Shown here one piece after another: positions 1 to 9,672 of a DNA stretch of 33,737 nucleotides. Positions within the stretch are counted from its first letter, which is position 1. Every line of letters starts with the position of its first letter. The DNA lies in the NCBI GenBank assembly GCA_902523095.1, contig CABYYE010000009.1:1-33737 (forward strand). The letters are read 5' to 3'. The DNA comes from an uncultured Pelagibacteraceae bacterium. Lineage in GTDB: Bacteria > Pseudomonadota > Alphaproteobacteria > Pelagibacterales > Pelagibacteraceae. The position numbers and the translations under genes were made by a program. The notes beneath the pieces were generated by a model. It made no database searches. It saw only the letters and a list, made by a program, of their open reading frames with translations, and was not told the origin of the DNA.

Positions 1-8
1 GATAAAAT

Positions 9-1094
9 ATGCTAATACATAATTCTAAGAAAATTATTATCAAGTTAGGTTCTTCCATAGTGGTTGATAATAAAGGAAAATTTAAGAAAAAATGGGTCAT
101 ATCACTTATAAAAGATATTAAAAAATACGGTAAAAGAAAAAAATTTGTAATAGTTTCCTCTGGTGCTATTGCACTTGGTCAAAAATATTTAAAAATTAGA
201 AAGAAAAAAATTAAATTAGAAATGAGTCAAGCGATTGCAGCGGTCGGTCAAATACATTTAGCAGGTGAGTTCCAAAAGATTTTCGACAAATTTAAAGTTA
301 AGTCTGGTCAAATTCTTATAAGTCCTGATGATACTGAACAGAGAAGAAGAGCTTTAAATATAAGAAATACTTTTGACAACTTATTTGATTTAAATGCAAT
401 TCCAATTGTCAATGAGAACGATACTACAGCAACTGCAGAAATTAAATATGGAGATAATGACAGACTTGCAGCTAGAGTTGCCCAAATTATTGGAGCAGAT
501 ACTTTGATAATACTATCAAACACAAACGGACTGTACGATAGATCAAAAAAGATAATTAAGATTGTAAATAAAATTGATGAAAAGATTTATTCTTTAGCTG
601 ATAAAAGTAAAAACTCATATGGTTCAGGAGGAATGTCTACTAAATTAGATGCTGCAAAAATTTGTATGAACTCAGGGTGTAATATGTTTATTGCTAATGG
701 TGAAAAAAATTATCCACTAAAAAATATTTTAAAAAGCAAAATTTATACTCATTTTATACCTAAAATTTCAAGTTTAGATGCGCGAAAGAAGTGGATTGTA
801 AGTTCATTAAATTCCTCAGGAATCATTTATGTAGATGAAGGTGCTGCTAGGGCACTAACCAACGGAAAAAGTTTATTAGCAACAGGAGTAACAAAAATAA
901 AAGGACTATTTGACAAAGGGGAGAACGTATTGATCGTAGATCAAAATAATAATCATTTAGCAAGGGGGTTAGTATCGTTTAATTCAGAAGAAATTGATAA
1001 AATTAAGGGCAAACATAGTAATGAAATAGAAAAAATCTTAGGTTATTTAAGTAAATCAGAAATAATTCATAAAGATAATATGGTAAAGTTATAA
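9..1094 (+). CDS. proB: Glutamate 5-kinase
   Basis: Phosphorylates L-glutamate with ATP to give glutamyl 5-phosphate, the first committed step of proline synthesis, in the cytoplasm. The protein has 361 residues, close to the usual ~367. An amino-acid-kinase domain fills about residues 1-255, with IKLGSS near the N-terminus, VSSGAIALG (49-57), IPIVNENDT (131-139) and GDND (148-151). A PUA domain follows from about residue 270 to the end, as in full-length ProB. The start is the only ATG before the IKLGSS strand; only eight bases precede it in the window, so its promoter and upstream partner cannot be seen. The next gene, proA, begins on the base after the stop codon, so the two are almost certainly co-translated. 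Family features suggest proline feedback inhibition, but no regulatory site is visible. Confidence 0.97.
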   Translation: MLIHNSKKIIIKLGSSIVVDNKGKFKKKWVISLIKDIKKYGKRKKFVIVSSGAIALGQKYLKIRKKKIKLEMSQAIAAVGQIHLAGEFQKIFDKFKVKSGQILISPDDTEQRRRALNIRNTFDNLFDLNAIPIVNENDTTATAEIKYGDNDRLAARVAQIIGADTLIILSNTNGLYDRSKKIIKIVNKIDEKIYSLADKSKNSYGSGGMSTKLDAAKICMNSGCNMFIANGEKNYPLKNILKSKIYTHFIPKISSLDARKKWIVSSLNSSGIIYVDEGAARALTNGKSLLATGVTKIKGLFDKGENVLIVDQNNNHLARGLVSFNSEEIDKIKGKHSNEIEKILGYLSKSEIIHKDNMVKL

Positions 1095-2336
1095 ATGAAA
1101 TATTTAGAAGCTATTGGAAAAAAGGCAAAAAAAGCATTTGAAGAGCTAAGGGTTATTAAACATGATAAAATAAAAGCATCTCTAAATAGTTACAATAAAT
1201 CATTATTAAAAAATAAGAATAAAATTATCAAAGAGAATCAAAAAGACGTCAAAAACATAAAGAGAGAGCACCTCGTAGATAGACTCATTTTAAATAATCA
1301 AAGAATTGAGGGAATAAGACACTCTATTAATGAAATATCTAAATTTAAAAATCCTGTAGGTAGGGTTCTTGAACGTTGGAGTAGGCCTAATAAATTAAAT
1401 ATAAAAAAAGTTTCAACCCCAATAGGTGTGATTGGAGTCATTTACGAAAGCAGACCAAATGTAACAGCAGATGTTGCTGCATTAAGTTTAAAGTCAGGAA
1501 ATTGTTGTATTCTTAGAGGAGGCTCTGAAGCAATAAATTCAAATAAACTTTTGGCAAATCTTTTTAGAGAAGTTCTACAAAAAAATAAAATTAATAAAAA
1601 CTGTGTTCAGTTTATAGATAATAAAGATAGAAAAATTGTAGATAATATGCTCTCAAAAATGAATAAATATATTGATGTAATTGTACCCAGGGGAGGAAAA
1701 GGACTAGTGGACAAAGTGCAAAAGTTTTCTAATGTACATGTAATAGGTCATCTTGAGGGCTTATGTCATATATACTTGGATAAAAGTGCTAAATTGTCTA
1801 TGGCAAAGAAAATAATTCTTAATGCTAAAATGAGAAGGACAAGTATATGCGGTGCTTTAGAAACACTTCTAGTTGACAAAAATGCTATACACTCTCATGC
1901 TAAAGAAGTTATAAATTCGCTTATTGAGTCCGGATGTGAAGTAAGAGTAGATAATAGATTAAATAAGATTTTTAAAAATAAACTTAAAAAAGCTGTCGAA
2001 AAAGATTGGAAAACTGAATATTTAGATAAGATTATTTCTGTGAAGATTGTGAAAAACGTAGAAGAAGCTATTCAACATATATTAAAATATGGAACATTGC
2101 ATACTGACTGTATAATTTCTGAAGACACAAAAAAGGCTAAAAAATTTTTAGATGGAGTCAATAGCTCAATAGCTATGCATAATGTATCAACACAATTTGC
2201 AGACGGAGGTGAGTTTGGATTTGGTGGTGAAATAGGAATTTCAACGAATAAATTGCCTCCGAGGGGGCCAGTAGGAATTAATCAACTTACATCTTATAAA
2301 TATATTGTTACTGGAGCTGGAATTAGCAGATCATAA
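1095..2336 (+). CDS. proA: Gamma-glutamyl phosphate reductase
   Basis: NADPH-dependent reduction of glutamyl 5-phosphate to glutamate 5-semialdehyde, the second step of proline synthesis; it takes its unstable substrate from ProB. Aldehyde-dehydrogenase fold, 413 residues, normal for the family. ESRPNVTAD lies at 118-126, the RGG and PRGGKGL loops at 141 and 199, and the expected catalytic cysteine is Cys252 in the KMRRTSICG segment. The C-terminal PRGPVG motif is present. The ATG follows the proB stop codon with no gap, and nadD starts three bases after its own stop. Nothing looks degraded. Proline synthesis would be completed by ProC, which is not in this window. Confidence 0.97.
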   Translation: MKYLEAIGKKAKKAFEELRVIKHDKIKASLNSYNKSLLKNKNKIIKENQKDVKNIKREHLVDRLILNNQRIEGIRHSINEISKFKNPVGRVLERWSRPNKLNIKKVSTPIGVIGVIYESRPNVTADVAALSLKSGNCCILRGGSEAINSNKLLANLFREVLQKNKINKNCVQFIDNKDRKIVDNMLSKMNKYIDVIVPRGGKGLVDKVQKFSNVHVIGHLEGLCHIYLDKSAKLSMAKKIILNAKMRRTSICGALETLLVDKNAIHSHAKEVINSLIESGCEVRVDNRLNKIFKNKLKKAVEKDWKTEYLDKIISVKIVKNVEEAIQHILKYGTLHTDCIISEDTKKAKKFLDGVNSSIAMHNVSTQFADGGEFGFGGEIGISTNKLPPRGPVGINQLTSYKYIVTGAGISRS

Positions 2337-2339
2337 TTA

Positions 2340-2879
2340 ATGACAAGTTTGAAAAAGAAAGGTTTAGGAGTTCTTGGTGGTAGTTTCGACCCTCCTCATA
2401 AAGGACATATTAAGATTTCATTAATCGCAATAAAAAAACTTGATATGAAAAAAGTTTATTGGGTTGTTACAAGAAAAAACCCATTAAAAAAGAAACCTTT
2501 TTTTTCAATAAGTGAAAGATTGACGAAATCAAAGAATTTAGTAAAAAAATTTAAAAAAATCAGAGTGATTTTTTTAGAAAATAAAATCAAATCTAATAGA
2601 ACAATTAATCTTATCAAATACTTAAAGAAATTAAATAAGGAAAAGAATCTATATTTGCTATTAGGTTCTGATAATTTAATAAATTTTCATAAGTGGACAA
2701 GTTGGAAAAAGATAGTTAAAATGATTAAATTGGTAGTTTTTTCAAGAAAAGGTTATGATAAAAGAACTAATAACTCAGTTGTGGTAAAATATCTTAAAAG
2801 AAAAAACATCATATTTATTAACAATAAACAAATAAATATTTCATCATCAAGTCTTAGAAAAAAAAATGAGAATAATTGA
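2340..2879 (+). CDS. nadD: Nicotinate-nucleotide adenylyltransferase
   Basis: Transfers AMP from ATP to nicotinate mononucleotide to make deamido-NAD, a late step of NAD synthesis. The nucleotidyltransferase signature GGSFDPPHKGH is at residues 13-23, LLLGSDNLINFHKW lies mid-protein, and the second ATP-binding motif is the ISSSSLR stretch at 167-173. The protein has 179 residues and stops only six residues after that motif. The family normally continues for about 20 more residues, ending in a YI-x3-LY type tail, so the C-terminus looks short. The last 14 bases overlap rsfS, and the join sits in a run of A residues. Gene order nadD-rsfS is the common bacterial arrangement, which supports the call. 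Function is likely retained because both ATP motifs are present. Confidence 0.93.
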   Translation: MTSLKKKGLGVLGGSFDPPHKGHIKISLIAIKKLDMKKVYWVVTRKNPLKKKPFFSISERLTKSKNLVKKFKKIRVIFLENKIKSNRTINLIKYLKKLNKEKNLYLLLGSDNLINFHKWTSWKKIVKMIKLVVFSRKGYDKRTNNSVVVKYLKRKNIIFINNKQINISSSSLRKKNENN

Positions 2880-3213
2880 CATAAAAAAAATAATAGAACA
2901 AACATTAGACAACAATAAAGCAACAAATATCATTTCAATAAATTTAAAAAATAAATCTTACATTGCTGATTACATGATAATAGCTTCTGGTACATCTTCT
3001 AGACACCTACAGGCTCTTTCAGAAATACTCCTCTCAGAATTAAAAAAGGTTGGTCTTGATAATTGTAGGATTGAAGGTAAAAATAGTAATGACTGGAAAT
3101 TAGTGGATACGAACGATATAATCGTACATATTTTTCATCCAGAAAAAAGAGAATTTTATGATCTTGAGAAAATGTGGTCAGAGGAAATACCTAAAGAAAA
3201 GGCAATGATATGA
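2866..3213 (+). CDS. rsfS: Ribosomal silencing factor RsfS
   Basis: Binds ribosomal protein L14 on the 50S subunit and blocks subunit joining, slowing translation when nutrients are scarce. The 115-residue protein covers the whole RsfS/Iojap/YbeB domain: the D-MII-x-GTSSRH core (residues about 36-48 here, with ADYMIIASGTSSRH), the EGK-x7-W-LVD segment, and the closing HIF-x6-YDLE-LW-type motif. The start ATG lies inside the end of nadD (14-base overlap), and its stop overlaps ctpA by four bases in an ATGA junction, so translation of the three genes is probably coupled. No start further downstream would keep the conserved N-terminal helix. Confidence 0.95.
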   Translation: MRIIDIKKIIEQTLDNNKATNIISINLKNKSYIADYMIIASGTSSRHLQALSEILLSELKKVGLDNCRIEGKNSNDWKLVDTNDIIVHIFHPEKREFYDLEKMWSEEIPKEKAMI

Positions 3214-4346
3214 AATTTTTAACTTTGTTATTTTTTTTAGTTTTTAATTTTAATATTATCTACGCTTCAAATTCAAATGAACTCTATGAAAAAATTGATC
3301 TTTTTGGTGAAGTATTAGAAAAAATAAAAAAAGATTATGTTGATGAAATAGATCAATCAAAGATGATGGACTCTGCAATTAATGGCGTATTACAATCTTT
3401 AGATCCTTATTCTGCTTACATGAGTCCTGAATTATTTAAAGAAATGCAAACTGACACAAAGGGGCAGTTTGGGGGATTAGGAATAGAGATAAGTATGGAG
3501 TCTGGTGTAGTAAAAGTAATAGCTCCTATAGATGATACACCTGCAGCAATAGCCGGAATAAAAGCTGGTGACTACATTATAAAGATAGGTAATGATCAAG
3601 TTCAAGGTAAAAGTTTAATGGAGGCGGTTAAATTAATGAGAGGTCCTGTGGGTACTACAATTAAATTAACTGTTAGAAGAAAAAATATAAAAAAACCGAT
3701 TGAATTTAAAGTTACAAGAAAAATAATTGAAGTAAAATCAGTAAATTCTGAAATTTTAGGCACTAATAAAAATCTTGGTTACATTAGACTTAAATCTTTT
3801 AATGAAAATAGTGATAAACAATTTTTAAATATTATTAAAGAATATGAAAAAAATTCAAAAATTGAAGGTTACATACTAGATTTAAGAAACAATCCAGGAG
3901 GTTTACTTACACAAGCTATAAATATTACAGATTTTTTTTTAGATGATGGAGAAATTGTTTCAACAAAAGGTAGAAAAATTTCAGAAACTAGAAAGTTTTT
4001 TGCAAAGAATGGTGATGAAATAAAGGGAAAACCTATTATTGTATTAATTAATAATGGTTCAGCTTCTGCTTCAGAAATACTTGCAGGAGCTTTAAAAGAT
4101 CATAAAAGAGCAATAATATTAGGTGAAAATTCATACGGTAAAGGCTCGGTGCAATCTATTATCCCATTGCGGAATGGAGGAGGTATGCGTTTAACTATAT
4201 CTAAATATTATTTACCTTCAGGTAGTTCAATTTCCGAAGTAGGTGTAACACCGGATATTGTTATTGAAGAGTCTGGTAACGATTTTAAGATTAATTCTAA
4301 AAGTGATAATCAATTAAATTATGCACTTAAATTGTTTAATTCTTAA
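3210..4346 (+). CDS. ctpA: Periplasmic C-terminal processing protease, S41 family
   Basis: Serine protease of the tail-specific (CtpA/Prc) family that trims or degrades envelope proteins from exposed C-termini. Residues 1-20 form a signal peptide (hydrophobic stretch after MKF, ending near YAS). A helical region follows, then a PDZ domain at about 85-155 with the GQFGGLG and AGIKAGD features, then the protease core. By family alignment the catalytic Ser is Ser286 in NNGSASASE and the Lys is Lys311 in GKGSVQ; both are present. At 378 residues it matches the shorter alphaproteobacterial CtpA type without the large Prc extensions. Its start overlaps the rsfS stop by four bases and rppH begins three bases after its end, a common alphaproteobacterial neighbourhood. 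Confidence 0.95.
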   Translation: MKFLTLLFFLVFNFNIIYASNSNELYEKIDLFGEVLEKIKKDYVDEIDQSKMMDSAINGVLQSLDPYSAYMSPELFKEMQTDTKGQFGGLGIEISMESGVVKVIAPIDDTPAAIAGIKAGDYIIKIGNDQVQGKSLMEAVKLMRGPVGTTIKLTVRRKNIKKPIEFKVTRKIIEVKSVNSEILGTNKNLGYIRLKSFNENSDKQFLNIIKEYEKNSKIEGYILDLRNNPGGLLTQAINITDFFLDDGEIVSTKGRKISETRKFFAKNGDEIKGKPIIVLINNGSASASEILAGALKDHKRAIILGENSYGKGSVQSIIPLRNGGGMRLTISKYYLPSGSSISEVGVTPDIVIEESGNDFKINSKSDNQLNYALKLFNS

Positions 4347-4348
4347 AA

Positions 4349-4819
4349 ATGAATAATAGCCTACTTCCATTAAGAGTTGGTGTGGGGGTCATTGTATTAA
4401 ATAAAGAAAATAAAGTTTTCGTCGGAAAGAGAAAAGATAATCCTATTGATAAATGGCAAATGCCTCAAGGCGGTGTTAATAATAAAGAAAGTTTCATAAA
4501 TGCTATGAAAAGAGAGTTAGAAGAAGAAACAAGTATAAAGAGTATAGAAATTGTAAAAGAATTAAAGGGTTGGTTTGAATATGAACTACCTGAAAACCTG
4601 TTAGGTATAATATGGAAGGGAAAATTTAGAGGTCAAAAACAAAAATGGTTTATTGTAAAATTTACAGGAGACGAAAGTGAAATTAATTTAAAAACAAAAT
4701 ATCCTGAATTTATTGAATGGAAATGGATAGAGATTAGTGAACTAACTGAAAAAATTGTTGAATTTAAAAAAAAAGTCTATGAAAAATTATTTCTAGAGCT
4801 CAAAAAAATTAATTTTTAA
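4349..4819 (+). CDS. rppH: RNA pyrophosphohydrolase (Nudix)
   Basis: Removes pyrophosphate from 5'-triphosphate RNA, which opens transcripts to RNase E decay. The 156-residue length and the N-terminal LPLRVGVGVIV strand fit RppH/NudH. The Nudix box runs from Gly41 to Ile63 (G-x5-E47-x7-R55-E56-L-x-E59-E60); the usual Gly near its end is Ser62, a conservative change away from the metal ligands. The WFIVKF strand after the box and the WKWIE segment are typical of RppH. It is the last gene of the plus-strand run and its 3' end overlaps the 3' end of convergent atpC by 11 bases, so there is no intergenic space for a terminator. Confidence 0.93.
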   Translation: MNNSLLPLRVGVGVIVLNKENKVFVGKRKDNPIDKWQMPQGGVNNKESFINAMKRELEEETSIKSIEIVKELKGWFEYELPENLLGIIWKGKFRGQKQKWFIVKFTGDESEINLKTKYPEFIEWKWIEISELTEKIVEFKKKVYEKLFLELKKINF

Positions 4820-5201
4820 TTTCATTTAAGGTATTGATTTTATAAGACAAAAAATATTTTAACTTATCGTTAATTGCCTCGTTTTTGAGTTCTTTTTTGG
4901 AACTCTCTATCATAAAATTTATCTTTTGTTGATCTAGTAGTTTTAAATCTTCAACAGTTGATGAAAGTATGAGAAGTTTGTTGTCTGAAAATTCTACTAC
5001 TCCATCTTCTACATAAAATTTAGTTTCTTTTTTATCTTCCTTAATATCAATAATTCCAGGTCTCAAAAATGTGATTAATGGTATGTGATCTTTTAAAATA
5101 CCAATTTGGCCTTCATAAGCGGGGATTATAGCTTCTTCAATTTCAGATTTTAAGATAGAATTATCTGGACTAATAATTTCTAATAAAAACTTTTCCGACA
5201 T
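4809..5201 (-). CDS. atpC: ATP synthase F1 subunit epsilon
   Basis: Central-stalk subunit that couples rotor turning to catalysis and can inhibit ATP hydrolysis. The N-terminal beta-sandwich is clear: EKFLLEIISPDNSIL at the start, then the PAYEGQIGILKDHIPLIT stretch typical of epsilon. The length of 130 residues is normal, with a helical C-terminal part from about residue 85. It is the last gene of the atpHAGDC cluster, two bases after atpD. Its 3' end overlaps rppH, which is on the other strand. Confidence 0.96.
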   Translation of the reverse strand: MSEKFLLEIISPDNSILKSEIEEAIIPAYEGQIGILKDHIPLITFLRPGIIDIKEDKKETKFYVEDGVVEFSDNKLLILSSTVEDLKLLDQQKINFMIESSKKELKNEAINDKLKYFLSYKINTLNEIKN

Positions 5202-5203
5202 AT

Positions 5204-6625
<1,422 letters not shown>

Positions 6626-7504
6626 CTATAAACTTTCAGCCCCAGATATAATTTCAATTAGTTCTTTAGTAATAGATGCTTGTCTGCTTCTATTGTAATT
6701 AATAGTTAATTTATCAACTAACTCACCAGCATTTCTTGTTGCATTATCCATAGCTGTCATTCTTGAACCTTGTTCACTAGCTGCATTTTCTAAAAAAGCT
6801 TTGAATATTTGTGTAGAAATATTTTTAGGTAGTAAATCTTCTAAGATTTCATCTTCATCAGGTTCAAATTCATATGAATTAACTTCATTTTCTTTATTAT
6901 TTACTGAATTAGTTTCTGCAGGTATCAGCTGCTGCACTTGAGGTATTTGTGTTATTACATTCTTAAAATTATTATAAAATAATAAACATTTATCGAATTG
7001 ATTTTGGGAGAATAAATCTAAAATTTCTTTACCTATTATCTCTGCCTCAGCAAAAGAGATTTTTTTTTTTTCTTTAAAACTAAATTTTTTAATAATATAT
7101 TTTCCATAACCTCTTTTAATTTGATCTAGCCCTTTAGTACCAACACATATAATCTTTAAATTTTTTCCATCATTTAAAATCTTATTAAAATTATTTTTTG
7201 CCAATTTACAAATATTAGAGTTAAAACCTCCACATAAACCTCTATCTGCTGTTAAAACTATACATAAGTAAGTTTTGTCCTGTCCTGTGCCCACTAAAAG
7301 CTTAGGAGCATTTGTTGGATCATTAATTGACTTAGTTAAATTTAAAATTATATTCTGCATTTTCTGACTGTATGGCCTTCCTTTTTCAGCACTTTCTTGG
7401 GCTTTACGTAATTTTGCAGCCGCAACCATCTTCATTGCTTTTGTAATTTTTTGCGTAGATTTAACACTCTTAATTCTTTTTTTTAAATCATCTAAACTAG
7501 GCAT
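6626..7504 (-). CDS. atpG: ATP synthase F1 subunit gamma
   Basis: Rotor shaft of F1, which turns inside the alpha3-beta3 ring. The N-terminal coiled-coil helix is recognisable (RIKSVKSTQKITKAMKMVAA, residues about 10-29), as are TADRGLCGGFN mid-protein and the C-terminal helix with SRMTAMDNATRNAGELVDKL. At 292 residues it matches alphaproteobacterial gamma. The start codon shares a base with the atpA stop (TAATG), so translation is coupled. An uninterrupted run of 12 A on the coding strand (window bases 7060-7071) encodes a Lys cluster in the less conserved middle part and could be a slippage spot. Confidence 0.97.
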   Translation of the reverse strand: MPSLDDLKKRIKSVKSTQKITKAMKMVAAAKLRKAQESAEKGRPYSQKMQNIILNLTKSINDPTNAPKLLVGTGQDKTYLCIVLTADRGLCGGFNSNICKLAKNNFNKILNDGKNLKIICVGTKGLDQIKRGYGKYIIKKFSFKEKKKISFAEAEIIGKEILDLFSQNQFDKCLLFYNNFKNVITQIPQVQQLIPAETNSVNNKENEVNSYEFEPDEDEILEDLLPKNISTQIFKAFLENAASEQGSRMTAMDNATRNAGELVDKLTINYNRSRQASITKELIEIISGAESL

Positions 7505-9030
7505 TATTTATCTTTCTTATATACATCAATAAATTGCGATAATTGTTTTTCTGTGTCCTCTTCGAGTTTTCCAGTTTTTTGAATTATTTCAATTATTTCA
7601 GGTTTTTCAGACTTGATTTTATCTACAATATCTTTCTCAAATTTTTTAATATCTTTTAATTCAACGTCATCTAAATAGCCTTTAACTCCTGTGAAAACTG
7701 ATATTACTTGTTCAGCAACAGTCATCGGTGAATATTGATCTTGTTTTAAAAGCTCAGTTAATTTTGCGCCTCTGTTAAGTAGCTGTTGGGTTGAGGCATC
7801 TAAATCAGATCCAAACTGAGCAAATGCTGCCATTTCTCTGTATTGAGCTAACTCTAACTTTATAGATCCGGCGACTTTTTTCATTGCTTTTGTTTGTGCG
7901 GCAGAACCTACTCTAGAAACTGAAAGTCCTACATTAACTGCAGGCCTTATCCCTTGATTAAATAATTCTGTCTCTAAAAATATTTGTCCGTCAGTTATAG
8001 AAATTACATTGGTCGGAATGTATGCAGAAACATCACCGGCTTGCGTTTCGATAATAGGCAGAGCTGTTAGTGATCCTCCACCATTTTTATCGCTTAATTT
8101 CGCAGCTCGTTCTAAAAGTCTACTATGTAAATAAAAAACATCACCAGGATAAGCCTCTCTCCCAGGAGGTCTTCTCAATAATAAAGACATTTGCCTATAA
8201 GCCACCGCTTGTTTAGATAAATCATCATAAACAATTAATGCATGCATACCGTTATCTCTAAAATATTCTCCAATAGTACAACCAGTATAAGGTGCTAAAA
8301 ATTGTAGAGGTGCTGAGTCAGATGCGGTTGCCGCGACAATTGTTGTATACTTCAAGGCTCCTGCCTCCTCTAAAGTCTTAGATATTTGTGCAACAGTTGA
8401 ACGTTTTTGACCAATAGCAACATAAACGCAATATAGTTTTTTCTTTTCATCTGACGACTCGTTAATTTTCTTTTGGTTTATAATTGCGTCAATTGCTACA
8501 GCTGTTTTTCCAGTTTGTCTATCACCAATGATTAATTCTCGTTGACCTCTACCTATTGGTATAAGAGAGTCGATAGATTTTAAACCAGTTTGCATAGGTT
8601 CGCTAACAGATTGTCTTGGAATTATACCTGGAGCTTTAACTTCAACTCTTTTTCTTGTTTTAGGAGATAAAGTGCCTTTACCATCTATTGGATTTCCTAG
8701 ACCATCAACCACTCTTCCTAACAATTCTTTGCCAACTGGAACATCCACAATGGCTTTAGTCCTTTTAACGGTATCACCTTCTTTTATTTTTCTGTCATCA
8801 CCAAATATAACTACGCCAACATTGTCGTTTTCTAAATTTAAAGCCATTCCTTTTGAGCTATCTTCAAACTCCACCATCTCTCCTGCTTGAACATTGTCTA
8901 AGCCATAAACTCTAGCAATACCATCGCCAACTGATAAAACTGTCCCAACTTCAGATACTTCAGCTTTCTCACCAAAATTTTTGATTTGATCTTTTAGTAA
9001 TTTAGTAACTTCAGATGGATTTATTGTCAT
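7504..9030 (-). CDS. atpA: ATP synthase F1 subunit alpha
   Basis: Non-catalytic nucleotide-binding subunit that alternates with beta in F1 and contributes the catalytic arginine. Walker A is GDRQTGKT at 169-176, followed by the [14 protein letters not shown] strand and the [17 protein letters not shown] Walker B region. The arginine finger segment [13 protein letters not shown] is intact. The length of 508 residues is standard. It starts one base after the atpH stop and its stop shares a base with the atpG start. Confidence 0.99.
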   Translation of the reverse strand: MTINPSEVTKLLKDQIKNFGEKAEVSEVGTVLSVGDGIARVYGLDNVQAGEMVEFEDSSKGMALNLENDNVGVVIFGDDRKIKEGDTVKRTKAIVDVPVGKELLGRVVDGLGNPIDGKGTLSPKTRKRVEVKAPGIIPRQSVSEPMQTGLKSIDSLIPIGRGQRELIIGDRQTGKTAVAIDAIINQKKINESSDEKKKLYCVYVAIGQKRSTVAQISKTLEEAGALKYTTIVAATASDSAPLQFLAPYTGCTIGEYFRDNGMHALIVYDDLSKQAVAYRQMSLLLRRPPGREAYPGDVFYLHSRLLERAAKLSDKNGGGSLTALPIIETQAGDVSAYIPTNVISITDGQIFLETELFNQGIRPAVNVGLSVSRVGSAAQTKAMKKVAGSIKLELAQYREMAAFAQFGSDLDASTQQLLNRGAKLTELLKQDQYSPMTVAEQVISVFTGVKGYLDDVELKDIKKFEKDIVDKIKSEKPEIIEIIQKTGKLEEDTEKQLSQFIDVYKKDK

Positions 9031-9031
9031 A

Positions 9032-9589
9032 TTAATTTTCTATCATAGCAAGTTCATACTTTTTTAATTTACTTTTTATTGAAGTATCAATCATAAAACT
9101 TCCTAATTGAAGCTTTAATCCACCGATTAACGTTTCATCAACTTTGAAATCAAATTTTACTGTCGATCCTGTAGAAGAGGACAATTCTCTACTCAATATT
9201 TCTAGTTCCTCATTAGAAAGTTTTTTAGATGAAATTAGTGATGCTTTTGTTTCTCCTCTTTTAGATAAACAAAATTTTAAAAAATTTAAAAATATTTTCT
9301 TAACAAAAAAAATTCTTCTTTTTTCAATTAGTAAAAATAAGAAATTTTTTAAATTTTTTGAGATATCTAATTTTTGAGAAAGTAGATTAATTAGATTTTT
9401 TTGAGTACTAATTCCTTTAGTCGGGTTTTGAATAAAATTAGTCAATTGTTCGCTATTATCAAACAGAAGTTGTAAATTTCTTACTTCATTCTCAATATTA
9501 TCTAATTGCCCCTCTTCGTTTGCGACCTCAAATAGGGCGCGTGCATATCTCTCTGATGTTTCAGTTGAGAAAGATTTGTTTTTACTCAT
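9032..9589 (-). CDS. atpH: ATP synthase F1 subunit delta
   Basis: Peripheral-stalk subunit that ties the top of F1 to the stator. The N-terminal helix bundle starts with [12 protein letters not shown], the classic OSCP/delta signature, and the C-terminal [23 protein letters not shown] motif is clear. The length of 185 residues is normal. This is the first gene of the F1 cluster, with 83 bases between it and priA, one of the largest gaps in the window and the site of a candidate promoter. The Fo genes (atpB, E, F) are not here; they sit apart from F1 in alphaproteobacteria in general. Confidence 0.96.
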   Translation of the reverse strand: MSKNKSFSTETSERYARALFEVANEEGQLDNIENEVRNLQLLFDNSEQLTNFIQNPTKGISTQKNLINLLSQKLDISKNLKNFLFLLIEKRRIFFVKKIFLNFLKFCLSKRGETKASLISSKKLSNEELEILSRELSSSTGSTVKFDFKVDETLIGGLKLQLGSFMIDTSIKSKLKKYELAMIEN

Positions 9590-9636
9590 TTTTTAATTTT
9601 TTTGAAATTTTAGCGAAATTATGCAGGTTTCGTACC

Positions 9637-9665
9637 ATAAGAGTAAATTTTGATCAAGTTGCCAA
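9637..9665 (-). promoter_or_regulatory. Candidate sigma-70 promoter for atpHAGDC
   Basis: On the minus strand the -35-like box TTGGCA (9660-9665) and the -10-like box TCTTAT (9637-9642) are 17 bases apart. They match the TTGACA and TATAAT consensus at 5 of 6 and 4 of 6 positions. The predicted transcript would start near 9630 and carry a leader of about 40 bases before atpH. The site lies in the only sizeable gap in the minus-strand run from sucC to atpC. In DNA this A+T-rich, chance matches are common, so the call is tentative. Confidence 0.35.
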
Positions 9666-9672
9666 TTAATAA

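Noticed and set aside
2850-2885. Programmed frameshift making a NadD-RsfS fusion
   Set aside because: rsfS has its own ATG and a complete domain, and no slippery-site plus stimulator structure is visible beyond the A-run; simple overlap explains it.
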